Both the position numbers and the translations under genes were made by a program. DNA of 47,838 nucleotides from Thermodesulforhabdus norvegica (GTDB lineage Bacteria; Desulfobacterota; Syntrophobacteria; Syntrophobacterales; Thermodesulforhabdaceae). The stretch covers positions 1-47,838 of the forward strand of contig NZ_FOUU01000014.1 of the NCBI RefSeq assembly GCF_900114975.1. The letters are read 5' to 3'. How positions within the stretch are numbered: position 1 is the stretch's first letter; every line of letters begins with the position of its first letter. The notes beneath the pieces were generated by a model. That model was not told the DNA's origin. It was given only the letters and a program-made list of their open reading frames with translations, and did not search any database. This document shows positions 35,948-44,039 of the stretch, one piece after another.

Positions 35948-37099
35948 ATGAAGAGGTTTTTATCTTTGGCGACGGCCCTGGTCCTTGTTTTGGTCATCGG
36001 TTTGAACCCTTCTATGGCGGGAAAAAGAGAAAAGTTCGGTGTCGATGAGCGTCACGAAATTGCAAAGAGAATTAAATTCGAACCCTCCGACAAGAAATTC
36101 AGATGGAAAATGGTCATGCCATGGTCGAAGGGGCTTCTCTTCTACGACATCGCCGTTCACTTCTGTGACAGCGTGCGTCTGGCATCGGCAGGTCGTCTGG
36201 ACATAAAGCCCTATTCGGCAGGAGAGCTCGTCCCGGCGATGCAGACCTTTGACGCCGTTGCCCAGGGCACCGCTGAAGTGGGCCACGATTGGCCCGGCTA
36301 CTGGAAGGGTAAGAACGAGGCCTTCGTCGCTTTCGGATCCGTACCCTTCGGCCTGGACGGGGAAGGTTACAACATCTGGCTCTACGAAAAAGGCGGACTC
36401 CAGCTGATGCAGGAACTCTACGGCCGCTATGGGCTCTATGCTCTTCCCTGTGGACAGCTCGGGCAGGAAATGGGCCTCTTCTCCAACAAGCGGGCAGAAA
36501 AAATGGAAGACTTCAAGGGACTCAGGATCCGAACCGTGGGCTGGTACATGGACATACTCAACATGCTTGGAGCATCGGTAAGTCCTCTCCCTGGAGGTGA
36601 GGTGTATCTTGCTCTGGAAAGAGGCGTAATTGATGCGGCAGAGTTCTCATCTCCTGCTATTAACTACCCCATGGGATTTGACGAAATTACCAGGTACGCA
36701 ATTCAGCCCGGCGTTCATCAGCCCGGCATTCAATGTGCCGTGTTCTTCAACAAAAAGGCCTGGGACAGCCTGCCTGAAGATCTGAAATGGATTGTTGATA
36801 TCGCCGCCAAAGAAACGCAGCTCTGGGCCTACAACTGGATAAACAGCCTGAATGCCGAAGCCATCAGAAGATTCAAGGAAAAGATAGAAATAGTGAAGAT
36901 GGACAAAGAGGCTTTGATATCCTTCAGAAAGACCACCAAAGAGTATCTGGATTCTCTCAAAGAAAAATACCCCGACGTGAAGAAGGTGCTGGAAAGCCAG
37001 GAGGCTTTTATAAAAGAGTTTGCCGACTGGCGTGATGCCCGAAGCGGTGCCACTCCCTGGCCCTATGATGTTTACGTGTCTGGACGAGTAACCGAATAA
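35948..37099 (+). CDS. dctP: TRAP transporter substrate-binding protein, DctP family (TakP-like)
   Basis: A 383-residue periplasmic receptor for a carboxylate. A signal peptide (about 1-23, ending SMAGKR) is followed by a TRAP-binding fold. GLRIRTVGWYMDILNMLGASVSPLPGGEVYLALERGVIDAAEF contains the arginine expected to hold the substrate carboxylate. The wording of this block is closest to the 2-oxoacid/lactate-binding group typified by TakP and the Thermus lactate-binding homologue. The ATG at 35948 has AAGGAGG 7 bases upstream; a TTG two codons earlier is less likely. Context (lactate oxidation genes on both sides) suggests lactate or pyruvate. Confidence 0.9.
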   Translation: MKRFLSLATALVLVLVIGLNPSMAGKREKFGVDERHEIAKRIKFEPSDKKFRWKMVMPWSKGLLFYDIAVHFCDSVRLASAGRLDIKPYSAGELVPAMQTFDAVAQGTAEVGHDWPGYWKGKNEAFVAFGSVPFGLDGEGYNIWLYEKGGLQLMQELYGRYGLYALPCGQLGQEMGLFSNKRAEKMEDFKGLRIRTVGWYMDILNMLGASVSPLPGGEVYLALERGVIDAAEFSSPAINYPMGFDEITRYAIQPGVHQPGIQCAVFFNKKAWDSLPEDLKWIVDIAAKETQLWAYNWINSLNAEAIRRFKEKIEIVKMDKEALISFRKTTKEYLDSLKEKYPDVKKVLESQEAFIKEFADWRDARSGATPWPYDVYVSGRVTE

Positions 37100-37108
37100 G
37101 GCTTCACA

Positions 37109-37133
37109 GGGGAGAAGGTCGGTCCTTCTCCCC
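37109..37133 (+). promoter_or_regulatory. Strong intercistronic stem-loop between dctP and dctQ
   Basis: Perfect 10-bp arms GGGGAGAAGG and CCTTCTCCCC enclose a 5-base loop. It begins 9 bases after the dctP stop and ends 27 bases before dctQ. No T-run follows, so it is probably not a full terminator. Such hairpins often protect the upstream mRNA and let the binding protein be made in excess over the membrane subunits. Confidence 0.75.
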
Positions 37134-37160
37134 GGGTAATTCTCTAATCGGAGTCCGGTT

Positions 37161-37673
37161 ATGAAAAAGAATCAGGGCGTTTCGGATAGAATTCTAAAAT
37201 GGCTGGTATGGGAAGGGGAGATTTCTTCTCTTTTGATCATCCCCCTTGTTGTGGTCGTCGTTCAGGAAGTTGTTCGTAGGTATTTGTTTAATGCTCCCAG
37301 TATCTGGGGATTTGAAGCCACAACTTTTCTTTACGGAATTCATTATATGTTGGGGCTCGGTTATACTGAGCATTACGAAGGTCACGTCAGAGTTGACATC
37401 ATAACCTCACGTCTTTCCGAAAAAACCCAGGCACTTTTTGGAATGCTCACCTACGGTCTGATGTTTATTCCCGTGATAACCCTCTTCACGATATGGTCCT
37501 TTAAATTCGCCTATATTTCGACGCTTCAGCGGGAACTCAATTCTACGAGCTGGGCTCCTCCGATTTATCCCATAAAGATTCTTATGGCCCTCGGTTTCTT
37601 TTTTCTTTGGCTTCGTGGAGTCTTAAGGTTTCTTGAAAATCTTCGAAAATACCGAAAGCTATCCAGGGAGTAA
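37161..37673 (+). CDS. dctQ: TRAP transporter small membrane subunit
   Basis: A 170-residue protein with four predicted membrane helices. EGEISSLLIIPLVVVVVQEVVRRY and GFEATTFLYGIHYMLGLGYTEHYEGHVRVDII carry the usual DctQ pattern. It bridges the binding protein and the large DctM subunit. The ATG has GGAG 7 bases upstream, and dctM follows after 5 bases. Confidence 0.92.
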   Translation: MKKNQGVSDRILKWLVWEGEISSLLIIPLVVVVVQEVVRRYLFNAPSIWGFEATTFLYGIHYMLGLGYTEHYEGHVRVDIITSRLSEKTQALFGMLTYGLMFIPVITLFTIWSFKFAYISTLQRELNSTSWAPPIYPIKILMALGFFFLWLRGVLRFLENLRKYRKLSRE

Positions 37674-37678
37674 GGTTA

Positions 37679-39019
37679 ATGAGTCCTGAAGTACTCACCC
37701 TTCTTATGTTTGCTACCCTTATTGTCGCTATCGTTTTCGGCCATCCGCTGGCTTTCACTCTGGCGTGGGTCGCTGCGGTATTCGGCCTGATAGATAACGG
37801 CTTTAATGTCCCGGCGCTTTTTGACATGTTCGTCAATAATGCCTGGGGCATCATGAACAATTACGTTCTCGTGGCGATCCCCCTTTTCATTTTCATGGCT
37901 CAGCTTCTGGATAAGTCGAGGGTTGCGGAAAAACTTTTTGATGCCCTTTACGTTGTTCTCGGGAGTCTCAGAGGTGGTCTCGGGCTTGCGGTAGTCGTGG
38001 TCTGCACGGTTTTTGCCGCCACAACGGGCATAATCGGGGCATCGGTAGTTGCCATGGGCCTGCTGGCCACTCCAGCCCTTTTGCAGAAGGGATATCAGAA
38101 GGAGCTTACAAGCGGCATTATATGCGCCACCGGGACCCTCGGTATTCTCATTCCCCCGAGTATCATGATGGTGGTTTACGGAGGTCTGACGGGGCTTAAG
38201 GAAACCTCCGTGGGAAACCTTTTTGCCGGTGCGGTAATTCCGGGCCTGATCCTGTCGTCGCTTTATTTCATTTACATATTCATACGCTGTGCTCTCAATC
38301 CGTCACTGGGACCCCCTATATCAAAGGAAGAGGCGTCCAGATATACGACGGCTCAGAAGTGGGCCATGACTCTTAAGTCCATGGTCCCGCCTCTGGCCCT
38401 TATCTTTCTCGTAATGGGCACGATCCTTCTCGGAATTGCCACACCCACGGAAGCGGCAGGTATGGGGGTCCTGGGGGCTTTCCTGCTGGCCCTTTTCAAT
38501 AGAGCCGTGAACTGGAAGATGCTGAAAGATTCCTCTGTAGCCACTCTTCGTACAACCTGTATGGTTATGATGCTGTTTATCGGGGGTAAATGCTTCAGCA
38601 CCGTTTTCCTGAGCATGGGTGGTGGAGATGTCGTTGCGGATTTTCTCATAGGGAGCGGTCTTAACAGGTGGGTGGTTCTTTTCATAATGATGGCAATCGT
38701 CTTTATCATGGGCATGTTTATCGACTGGGCAGCAATTCTTCTTGTAACCGTTCCCATTTTTATGCCCATAGCTATGGAGCTTGATTTTGACCCCCTTTGG
38801 TTTTCAATGCTCATGTGCGTCAACCTTCAGACCTCCTTCCTTACTCCGCCCTTCGGATATGCGCTCTTTTATTTTGCAGGAGTAGCCCCAAAGGAATATA
38901 ATATGATGACCATTTATAAGGGAATTCTGCCTTTCGTGGGATTGCAGATCCTGGGGTTGATTGCGATAATCCTTTTTCCTCAAACCGTTACCTGGCTGCC
39001 TTCTCTGTTCTTCCACTAA
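37679..39019 (+). CDS. dctM: TRAP transporter large permease subunit
   Basis: A 446-residue, strongly hydrophobic permease that couples uptake of the carboxylate to the sodium gradient. GHPLAFTLAW, AVVVVCTVFAATTGIIGASVVAMG, TLGILIPPSIMMVVYGGLTG and LQTSFLTPPFGYALFYF are the conserved DctM signatures. About 12 membrane helices are expected. It lies 22 bases before lutC, so transport and oxidation genes are probably on one transcript. Confidence 0.94.
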   Translation: MSPEVLTLLMFATLIVAIVFGHPLAFTLAWVAAVFGLIDNGFNVPALFDMFVNNAWGIMNNYVLVAIPLFIFMAQLLDKSRVAEKLFDALYVVLGSLRGGLGLAVVVVCTVFAATTGIIGASVVAMGLLATPALLQKGYQKELTSGIICATGTLGILIPPSIMMVVYGGLTGLKETSVGNLFAGAVIPGLILSSLYFIYIFIRCALNPSLGPPISKEEASRYTTAQKWAMTLKSMVPPLALIFLVMGTILLGIATPTEAAGMGVLGAFLLALFNRAVNWKMLKDSSVATLRTTCMVMMLFIGGKCFSTVFLSMGGGDVVADFLIGSGLNRWVVLFIMMAIVFIMGMFIDWAAILLVTVPIFMPIAMELDFDPLWFSMLMCVNLQTSFLTPPFGYALFYFAGVAPKEYNMMTIYKGILPFVGLQILGLIAIILFPQTVTWLPSLFFH

Positions 39020-39041
39020 AGACCGCAACAAGGAGCAGGCC

Positions 39042-39584
39042 ATGGCAGGAACTTCTTTGATTGAAAGGTTTGTATCGAGGGCAGGGGCGGTTCAGTGTGA
39101 GGTGTTGGTTACCGGCAGTCTGATTGAGGCCTGTGATAAATTGGTCGATTGTATAGGAGAAGCCGCTCCTGTTGTAATCAGCGGCTTTGATGGCGAGACC
39201 ACGAGTTTAATCGAGCGACGTCTCTCCGACGAAGGTATAAAGTGCCATGTCGGTTCTGTAAGAGATCTTTTGCCCGGGTTTTCGGTTGCAGTAACGCCGG
39301 GTCATGCGGGCATCTCCGAAACGGGTACCGTCGTTATTGAAAGCACTTCCGAGGACGTGAGGCTGGCATCCATGCTGGCCGATCGTCATTTCATTCTTAT
39401 GCCTTCTTCCACCCTCTATTCGGAACTTCCCGAAGTCGAATCCTTGTTGGAAGAGATGCTGCAAAGACCCGGTGCCTACGTTGCTTTTATCACCGGGCCC
39501 AGTCGGACGGCTGATATAGAAAGAGTCCTTACAATCGGGGTGCACGGCCCCAGAGAGGTCACGGTAATCCTGTACGGGGAGTAG
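39042..39584 (+). CDS. lutC: LutC/LldG-type LUD domain protein
   Basis: A 180-residue member of the LUD (lactate utilisation) family, the small subunit of the LutABC/LldEFG L-lactate dehydrogenase complex. VAVTPGHAGISETGTVVIESTSEDVRLASMLADRHFILM is the diagnostic block. The start at 39042 has AAGGAG upstream. The N-terminal part is shorter and less conserved than in typical LutC. It precedes the fused LutB-LutA gene by 6 bases. Confidence 0.9.
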   Translation: MAGTSLIERFVSRAGAVQCEVLVTGSLIEACDKLVDCIGEAAPVVISGFDGETTSLIERRLSDEGIKCHVGSVRDLLPGFSVAVTPGHAGISETGTVVIESTSEDVRLASMLADRHFILMPSSTLYSELPEVESLLEEMLQRPGAYVAFITGPSRTADIERVLTIGVHGPREVTVILYGE

Positions 39585-39590
39585 TCTGGC

Positions 39591-41756
39591 ATGGAAAGAT
39601 CGCCCAGAAGCATTAAAAAATACCGAAGTGATTTAGCGAAAGCCTTGGAAAATGAATATCTTCGAACAACCCTGGATAACTTTGCTCTTTCCTACAGAGA
39701 AGCCCGGGGGCGCGCCTTTGAGGGTATTGATTTTGAAGGGCTGAGGCTTGAACTCGGCTCTTCCAGACAGTCGGCTGTGGAGAAGCTGGAAGAGCTGTAC
39801 GCCCGTTTCAAGGAGAAAGCCGAAGAGAAAGGTGCCGTGGTTTATCGGGCCCGTACTGCTCTTGAGGCCAATGAGATTATCCACAGGATAGCTCAGGACG
39901 CCGGAGCGCGGAAAATTGTCAAGTCAAAATCCATGACCGCCGAAGAGATTTTTCTCAACGCCTATCTGGAAAAAAGAGGCTACCGGGTGGTGGAAACCGA
40001 TCTGGGCGAGTGGATTATTCAGCTCTGCGGTCATGGTCCTTCTCATATGGTTATGCCGGCCATTCATCTTTGTCGCAGGGATGTGGCCGAGATTTTTCAG
40101 AAATATACGGGTCAGCCGATAGATCCGGAAGACATTGGAGCAATGGTTGCCCTTGCGAGGAGAGAGCTGAGGAAAGAATTTATTGAGGCTCATGTGGGCA
40201 TATCAGGGGCCAACTTTGCCGTTGCCGAAACGGGGACGCTGGGCATAGTTACAAATGAAGGCAATGCACGCCTCGTGACGACCCTTCCTCCCGTACACAT
40301 TGCCCTTGTAGGTCTGGATAAGCTTGTGCCTGACACAGGAACGGCTCTTCGTATTCTCAGGCTTCTTCCACGCAACGCAACAGGTCAGCCCATTTCTACC
40401 TACGTTACCTGGATATCCGGTGCGGTTCCATGGAACGGAGACGAAGGCGGGCAGAAAAGACTTTACATTGTGTTTCTGGACAACGGAAGAAGTGAGATTG
40501 CGAAGGACCCGATCTTCGGTGAAGTACTTCGATGTATCCGCTGTGGTGCCTGCGCTAACGTTTGCCCGATCTACAGGCTGGTGGGCGGTCACAATTACGG
40601 TCACGTTTACATAGGAGCCATAGGGCTTATTCTGACCTACTTTTATCACGGAGCCGAAAACGACGAGGCCCTGGTGCGCAACTGCCTTAACTGCCAGGCC
40701 TGCAAAGAAGTTTGTCCGGTGGGTATTGACCTTCCGTACCTGATTAAGGAAACCTACGGGAAGGTGCTGGAATACAGGGGAAGAAAACCGGTAAAAAACC
40801 TGGTTCTTGCAAAGGTTCTCAAGAATCGCCGGCTTTTTCACTTTCTTTTAAGGCGGGCAAGGTTAATCCAGAAACCCATTGCCGACTCCGATGGGATGAT
40901 CAGGCATCTACCGTTCTTTTTCATGAAAGAACACTCCTTTCGTAGCCTCCCGTCAATAACGGCTCATCCCTTCAGAGACAGATGGCCTTCTGTGAAGCCT
41001 GAACCCGGGGCTGAAAGGGAAAAGGTCGGTTTTTTTGCAGGGTGTTTGATTGATTTTGTTTATCCGGAACAGGCCGAAAGTGCCATGAAGATCTTTGAAA
41101 GGCTTGGAGTCTCGGTAACCTTCCCGGAAGGTCAGACTTGCTGTGGCCTGCCGGCCCTGATGGCCTCCGAAAAAGAGACCGCCCGCCTTGTGGCGCTTCA
41201 AAACATTGGGGCCTTTGCCAGAGATGCTTCCGACTGCCGTTACATTGTGACCCTCTGTGCCTCCTGCGGCTCTCATATGAAGGAAAATTATCCCAGGCTT
41301 TTTTACACACCGGAGGAACGGAGCAGGGCGGTTGAGTTCTCTAAAAAAATCGTGGATTTTAGCTCCTTTGTGCTGGGCTTAATGGGAGATGACGAAAAGT
41401 CCTTTTTTTCGTCATCAGGGGAAACTGTGACCTATCATGCCCCCTGCCATCTATGCCGTGGTCTTAAGGTCAAGGAGGCTCCGAGAAGGCTCATCTCTGT
41501 TGCCGGTTATGTTTATGCGCCCTGCCCGGAAGAAGAGGTTTGTTGCGGTCTGGGAGGCTCTTATTCTCTGGAGTTCCCGGAGATCTCACGGGAGCTTCTT
41601 TCAAAAAAGCTTGATGATGTGCTGTCCGCGGGCGCCAGGTATCTCGTTACCGATTGCCCGGGTTGTTTGCTTCAGCTTCGCGGCGGTATGGATCGAAGGG
41701 GTAATCCCGTTAGGGTCCTTCACATGGCAGAGTTGCTTGCTAAGGCATTAAGATAA
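39591..41756 (+). CDS. lutB/lutA: Fused L-lactate dehydrogenase Fe-S protein (LutB-LutA, LldF-LldE)
   Basis: A 721-residue fusion. Residues about 1-300 form a LUD domain (SKSMTAEEIFLNAYLEKRG, EAHVGISGANFAVAETGTLGIVTNEGN). Two [4Fe-4S] motifs follow (RCIRCGACANVCPIYRLVGG near 312, NCLNCQACKEVCPVG near 363). From about residue 480 the C-terminal part is LutA-like with two CCG domains: GCLIDFVYPEQAESAMK with TCCGLPAL, and CHLCRGLKVKEAPRRL with CCGLGGSYSLE. LutA and LutB are separate proteins in Bacillus. Together with LutC it oxidises L-lactate to pyruvate in the cytoplasm. The reading frame is intact across the junction, so this is a real fusion rather than a sequencing artefact. Confidence 0.92.
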   Translation: MERSPRSIKKYRSDLAKALENEYLRTTLDNFALSYREARGRAFEGIDFEGLRLELGSSRQSAVEKLEELYARFKEKAEEKGAVVYRARTALEANEIIHRIAQDAGARKIVKSKSMTAEEIFLNAYLEKRGYRVVETDLGEWIIQLCGHGPSHMVMPAIHLCRRDVAEIFQKYTGQPIDPEDIGAMVALARRELRKEFIEAHVGISGANFAVAETGTLGIVTNEGNARLVTTLPPVHIALVGLDKLVPDTGTALRILRLLPRNATGQPISTYVTWISGAVPWNGDEGGQKRLYIVFLDNGRSEIAKDPIFGEVLRCIRCGACANVCPIYRLVGGHNYGHVYIGAIGLILTYFYHGAENDEALVRNCLNCQACKEVCPVGIDLPYLIKETYGKVLEYRGRKPVKNLVLAKVLKNRRLFHFLLRRARLIQKPIADSDGMIRHLPFFFMKEHSFRSLPSITAHPFRDRWPSVKPEPGAEREKVGFFAGCLIDFVYPEQAESAMKIFERLGVSVTFPEGQTCCGLPALMASEKETARLVALQNIGAFARDASDCRYIVTLCASCGSHMKENYPRLFYTPEERSRAVEFSKKIVDFSSFVLGLMGDDEKSFFSSSGETVTYHAPCHLCRGLKVKEAPRRLISVAGYVYAPCPEEEVCCGLGGSYSLEFPEISRELLSKKLDDVLSAGARYLVTDCPGCLLQLRGGMDRRGNPVRVLHMAELLAKALR

Positions 41757-41764
41757 TAAATTTT

Positions 41765-42364
41765 TCATTCCACGGCGATGGAGTCTTTCCTGTTTCTGAC
41801 CCACCATGAATCGTTATTGTCGAACCACCAGGAGGTCCAATCGGTTTGGAGAATGGCCTCTGCGAGTTTTAAGGCCTCATCGGTGTGCAGGCGTTTTAAC
41901 ACGTATTTAATCCACCTGGAGGCATAGCGATTGCCGAGATCCTGCTGTTCCTTGAGTTCCACCAGAAGGTCGAGCTGGTCTGCATCATGAGCAAGTTTTG
42001 AAGCTATTGTCTGCTCCTCCTGATATTCGTGCCAGAGCTCTCGATACAAACCCTCCCAGGGCAATTCTTTTACGGCATCGGAAAAAGCCTTCGCTTCATC
42101 TGAGCTTACGTACTGCTTGTTAACGTAGTTATGGTCGCCGGTTCTTGCTTCCGCAAGATCGTGAATGAGACACATTAAGACCACCTTTTCGGGATTCTCG
42201 TAACCCTGGATCAGGGCAAGTGCGTGCCCTATCAGGGCCGTGCGGAACGAGTGGTCTGCCACGGATTCTCCGCCCGATCCCAGAAAGGGATAACCGGTAC
42301 GACGGATCTTTTTCAGCATGCCCGTTTCAAAAAGAAAGCGTGCAACCCTTTTGAGATCATCCAT
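41765..42364 (-). CDS. HD-domain hydrolase (YfbR/YGK1-like nucleotidase group)
   Basis: A 199-residue metal-dependent phosphohydrolase. The ligand set H...HD...D is visible in GESVADHSFRTALIGHAL, LIHDLAEARTGD and AHDADQLDLLVELKEQQ. Relatives act as 5'-deoxynucleotidases in the cytoplasm. It is convergent with lutB/lutA (8 bases between stops) and its start overlaps the end of the SlyD-like gene by 8 bases. Confidence 0.87.
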   Translation of the reverse strand: MDDLKRVARFLFETGMLKKIRRTGYPFLGSGGESVADHSFRTALIGHALALIQGYENPEKVVLMCLIHDLAEARTGDHNYVNKQYVSSDEAKAFSDAVKELPWEGLYRELWHEYQEEQTIASKLAHDADQLDLLVELKEQQDLGNRYASRWIKYVLKRLHTDEALKLAEAILQTDWTSWWFDNNDSWWVRNRKDSIAVE

Positions 42365-42830
42365 GGTATTTCTCCATCCTGCTGGCCCTGCGGTTTATGA
42401 ATTCTTCAGGAGTAGCCCACCTGACCTCCTCCACGGTCACTTCTATGAAAGCGGCTTTTTGCGGGTTTCCCGCCAGAGGTACGGCAATTACGTGGTCTGG
42501 AAGCACATCGATTATCTTCATAAGCCAGGAAGACCCTTTGTCGTCGATTACGGATACTGTGTCTCCGGGACTTACAGGCCGGTCCGGCAGGAAATCTCTG
42601 GGCACGAGTTCTTCCTTAAGCTCACCGCCTTCGAAAATCCGGTCTTCAACCGGTATCGTTATGGTGTCCCCCCTCCTTTTGCCTATCAGGTGTTCTGAAA
42701 GGAACTCAGGTATATCATCACCCTCTATCATTCCTTTTCCATAGAACCACCTGCCTCTGTGAAGAGGTCGTCCTTTTCGGTCGAAAAATCTGTACCGAAA
42801 TGCTACAATTGTATTGGCTTTTACTTCCAT
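42357..42830 (-). CDS. Divergent SlyD-like FKBP-type peptidyl-prolyl isomerase
   Basis: A 157-residue protein with the SlyD plan: an N-terminal FKBP strand (NTIVAFRYRFFDRKGR), the half motif PEFLSEHLIGKRRGDTITI, an inserted-in-flap region (LVPRDFLPDRPVSPGDTVSVID), and the closing FKBP strand AVPLAGNPQKAAFIEVTVEEVRWATPEEF. The last block corresponds to the NHPLAGKTLxFxVxV signature. The usual GLE of the isomerase site is changed to FLS, and the His-rich metal tail of SlyD is absent, so activity may be chaperone-like only. Confidence 0.7.
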   Translation of the reverse strand: MEVKANTIVAFRYRFFDRKGRPLHRGRWFYGKGMIEGDDIPEFLSEHLIGKRRGDTITIPVEDRIFEGGELKEELVPRDFLPDRPVSPGDTVSVIDDKGSSWLMKIIDVLPDHVIAVPLAGNPQKAAFIEVTVEEVRWATPEEFINRRASRMEKYHG

Positions 42831-42843
42831 CCGGCCGATACCT

Positions 42844-42866
42844 CTTGCAAGTTCTAGATTTGCAAG
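42844..42866. repeat. 7-bp inverted repeat in the divergent region before the SlyD-like gene
   Basis: Arms CTTGCAA and TTGCAAG are 9 bases apart, starting 14 bases upstream of the SlyD-like start. The size and spacing suit an operator or a 5' leader hairpin. No matching regulator is identified. Confidence 0.45.
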
Positions 42867-42915
42867 AAGTAATTAGCCCGAACCCGTGAAAAAATCAAAG
42901 GGTGTGCAAAATTTA

Positions 42916-42944
42916 TTGACATAGGCTTAACAAATTTTCATGCT
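42916..42944 (+). promoter_or_regulatory. Candidate promoter of the REC-GGDEF gene
   Basis: A perfect TTGACA (42916-42921) is followed after 17 bases by CATGCT, which matches the -10 consensus at only three of six positions. It lies about 100 bases before the response regulator. The -35 is good; the -10 is poor, so this stays tentative. Confidence 0.35.
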
Positions 42945-43037
42945 AGTAATGCTTTTTGGTCCGGGTTTCCGTAGGTTTAAAGCCCTTGAGAAGTAAGGTG
43001 GTTCTTCCGAATTTTTAATTTTTCTTCAGGTCTGTGA

Positions 43038-44012
43038 GTGAGGCAGATGCCCGAGCTTTTTGTCAGCAATGCCGAGTACGGGGTTTACGCAAAGGAAAGG
43101 CCACCTCTCCGAATTCTCGTAGTGGACGACGATGAAAATATACGAAAGCTCCTCCTGGATCACCTTACCAGAAAGGGCTATCATGTCAGAACTGCATCGG
43201 ACGGAATGGAAGCAATCCGAATGTTCTCAGACACTCCCTTCGACATAGTCATAACGGACATGCACATGCCGGGGCTTGATGGTCTGGAGCTTATCCGCAG
43301 GATTAAGTCGGTTCCCAGAAATGTCGACATAGTGGCCATAACGGGGTACATCAGAAATTATCGTTATGCCGACATCGTGAGAGCGGGTGCAGCGGATTTT
43401 TTAATAAAACCCTTCGGCATCGAAGAGCTGGACGCCAAGATCGAGCGCATTGCAAGAGACAGAGAAGAACGGGCTCAGATGGCAGAACTCCTCCTCAAGG
43501 ATGCCCTCACCGGAGCGTACAATCGGTATGCCCTCAGCTTTATGCTGAAACGCGAAATCATAAGATCCATAAGGTATCTGCAGCCCCTTAGCCTGCTTTT
43601 TTCGGATATCGACCGCTTCAAGCAATATAACGATACCTTCGGTCATCTGGCAGGTGACGTCTTGCTGGAAAAGGCTGTGAGGATTATGGATGAGTCCGTG
43701 AGGAAAGACGTTGATTTCGTTTTTAGATTTGGAGGAGATGAGTTCATTATTCTTCTTACAAATACTGAGCAAAAAGCTGCGGAAGATGTTGCCAGAAGAA
43801 TAATAAAAAAATTTAAAAAGCTTACTCCGGGACATGTTGGCCTTTCCGTAGGCATAGCCGTTTTGCTTCCGGAGTGTAAGAAATTGGAGAATAAGTCGGA
43901 AGAGGCGTTGATGCACCTTTTACTTCAGGAGGCCGATAAAGCTCTTTATGAGGCAAAGAGAAGTCCCGAAAATTGGTTTTTAAAGGTTCTGGCCTGTAAT
44001 AACAAATCCTGA
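43038..44012 (+). CDS. Response regulator diguanylate cyclase (REC-GGDEF)
   Basis: A 324-residue signalling enzyme that would make cyclic di-GMP when its receiver is phosphorylated. The receiver (about 24-145) has the acidic DDDE pocket, phospho-acceptor D74 (VITDMHMPG), and a conserved Lys in FLIKPFG. The GGDEF domain follows a helical linker: LTGAYNRYAL, LFSDIDRFKQYNDTFGHLAGD and the intact active-site RFGGDEFIIL. An ATG three codons in (43047) is an equally possible start; both ribosome sites are weak. The hybrid kinase at 23507 is one candidate partner, but it is 17 kb away. Confidence 0.92.
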   Translation: MRQMPELFVSNAEYGVYAKERPPLRILVVDDDENIRKLLLDHLTRKGYHVRTASDGMEAIRMFSDTPFDIVITDMHMPGLDGLELIRRIKSVPRNVDIVAITGYIRNYRYADIVRAGAADFLIKPFGIEELDAKIERIARDREERAQMAELLLKDALTGAYNRYALSFMLKREIIRSIRYLQPLSLLFSDIDRFKQYNDTFGHLAGDVLLEKAVRIMDESVRKDVDFVFRFGGDEFIILLTNTEQKAAEDVARRIIKKFKKLTPGHVGLSVGIAVLLPECKKLENKSEEALMHLLLQEADKALYEAKRSPENWFLKVLACNNKS

Positions 44013-44039
44013 AAATCTCGTGAAAAGAAAGGATAAAAA

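Noticed and set aside
40203-40841. A 212-codon minus-strand open frame opposite lutB/lutA
   Set aside because: It runs through the Fe-S motifs of a clear LUD/ferredoxin protein; no independent support.
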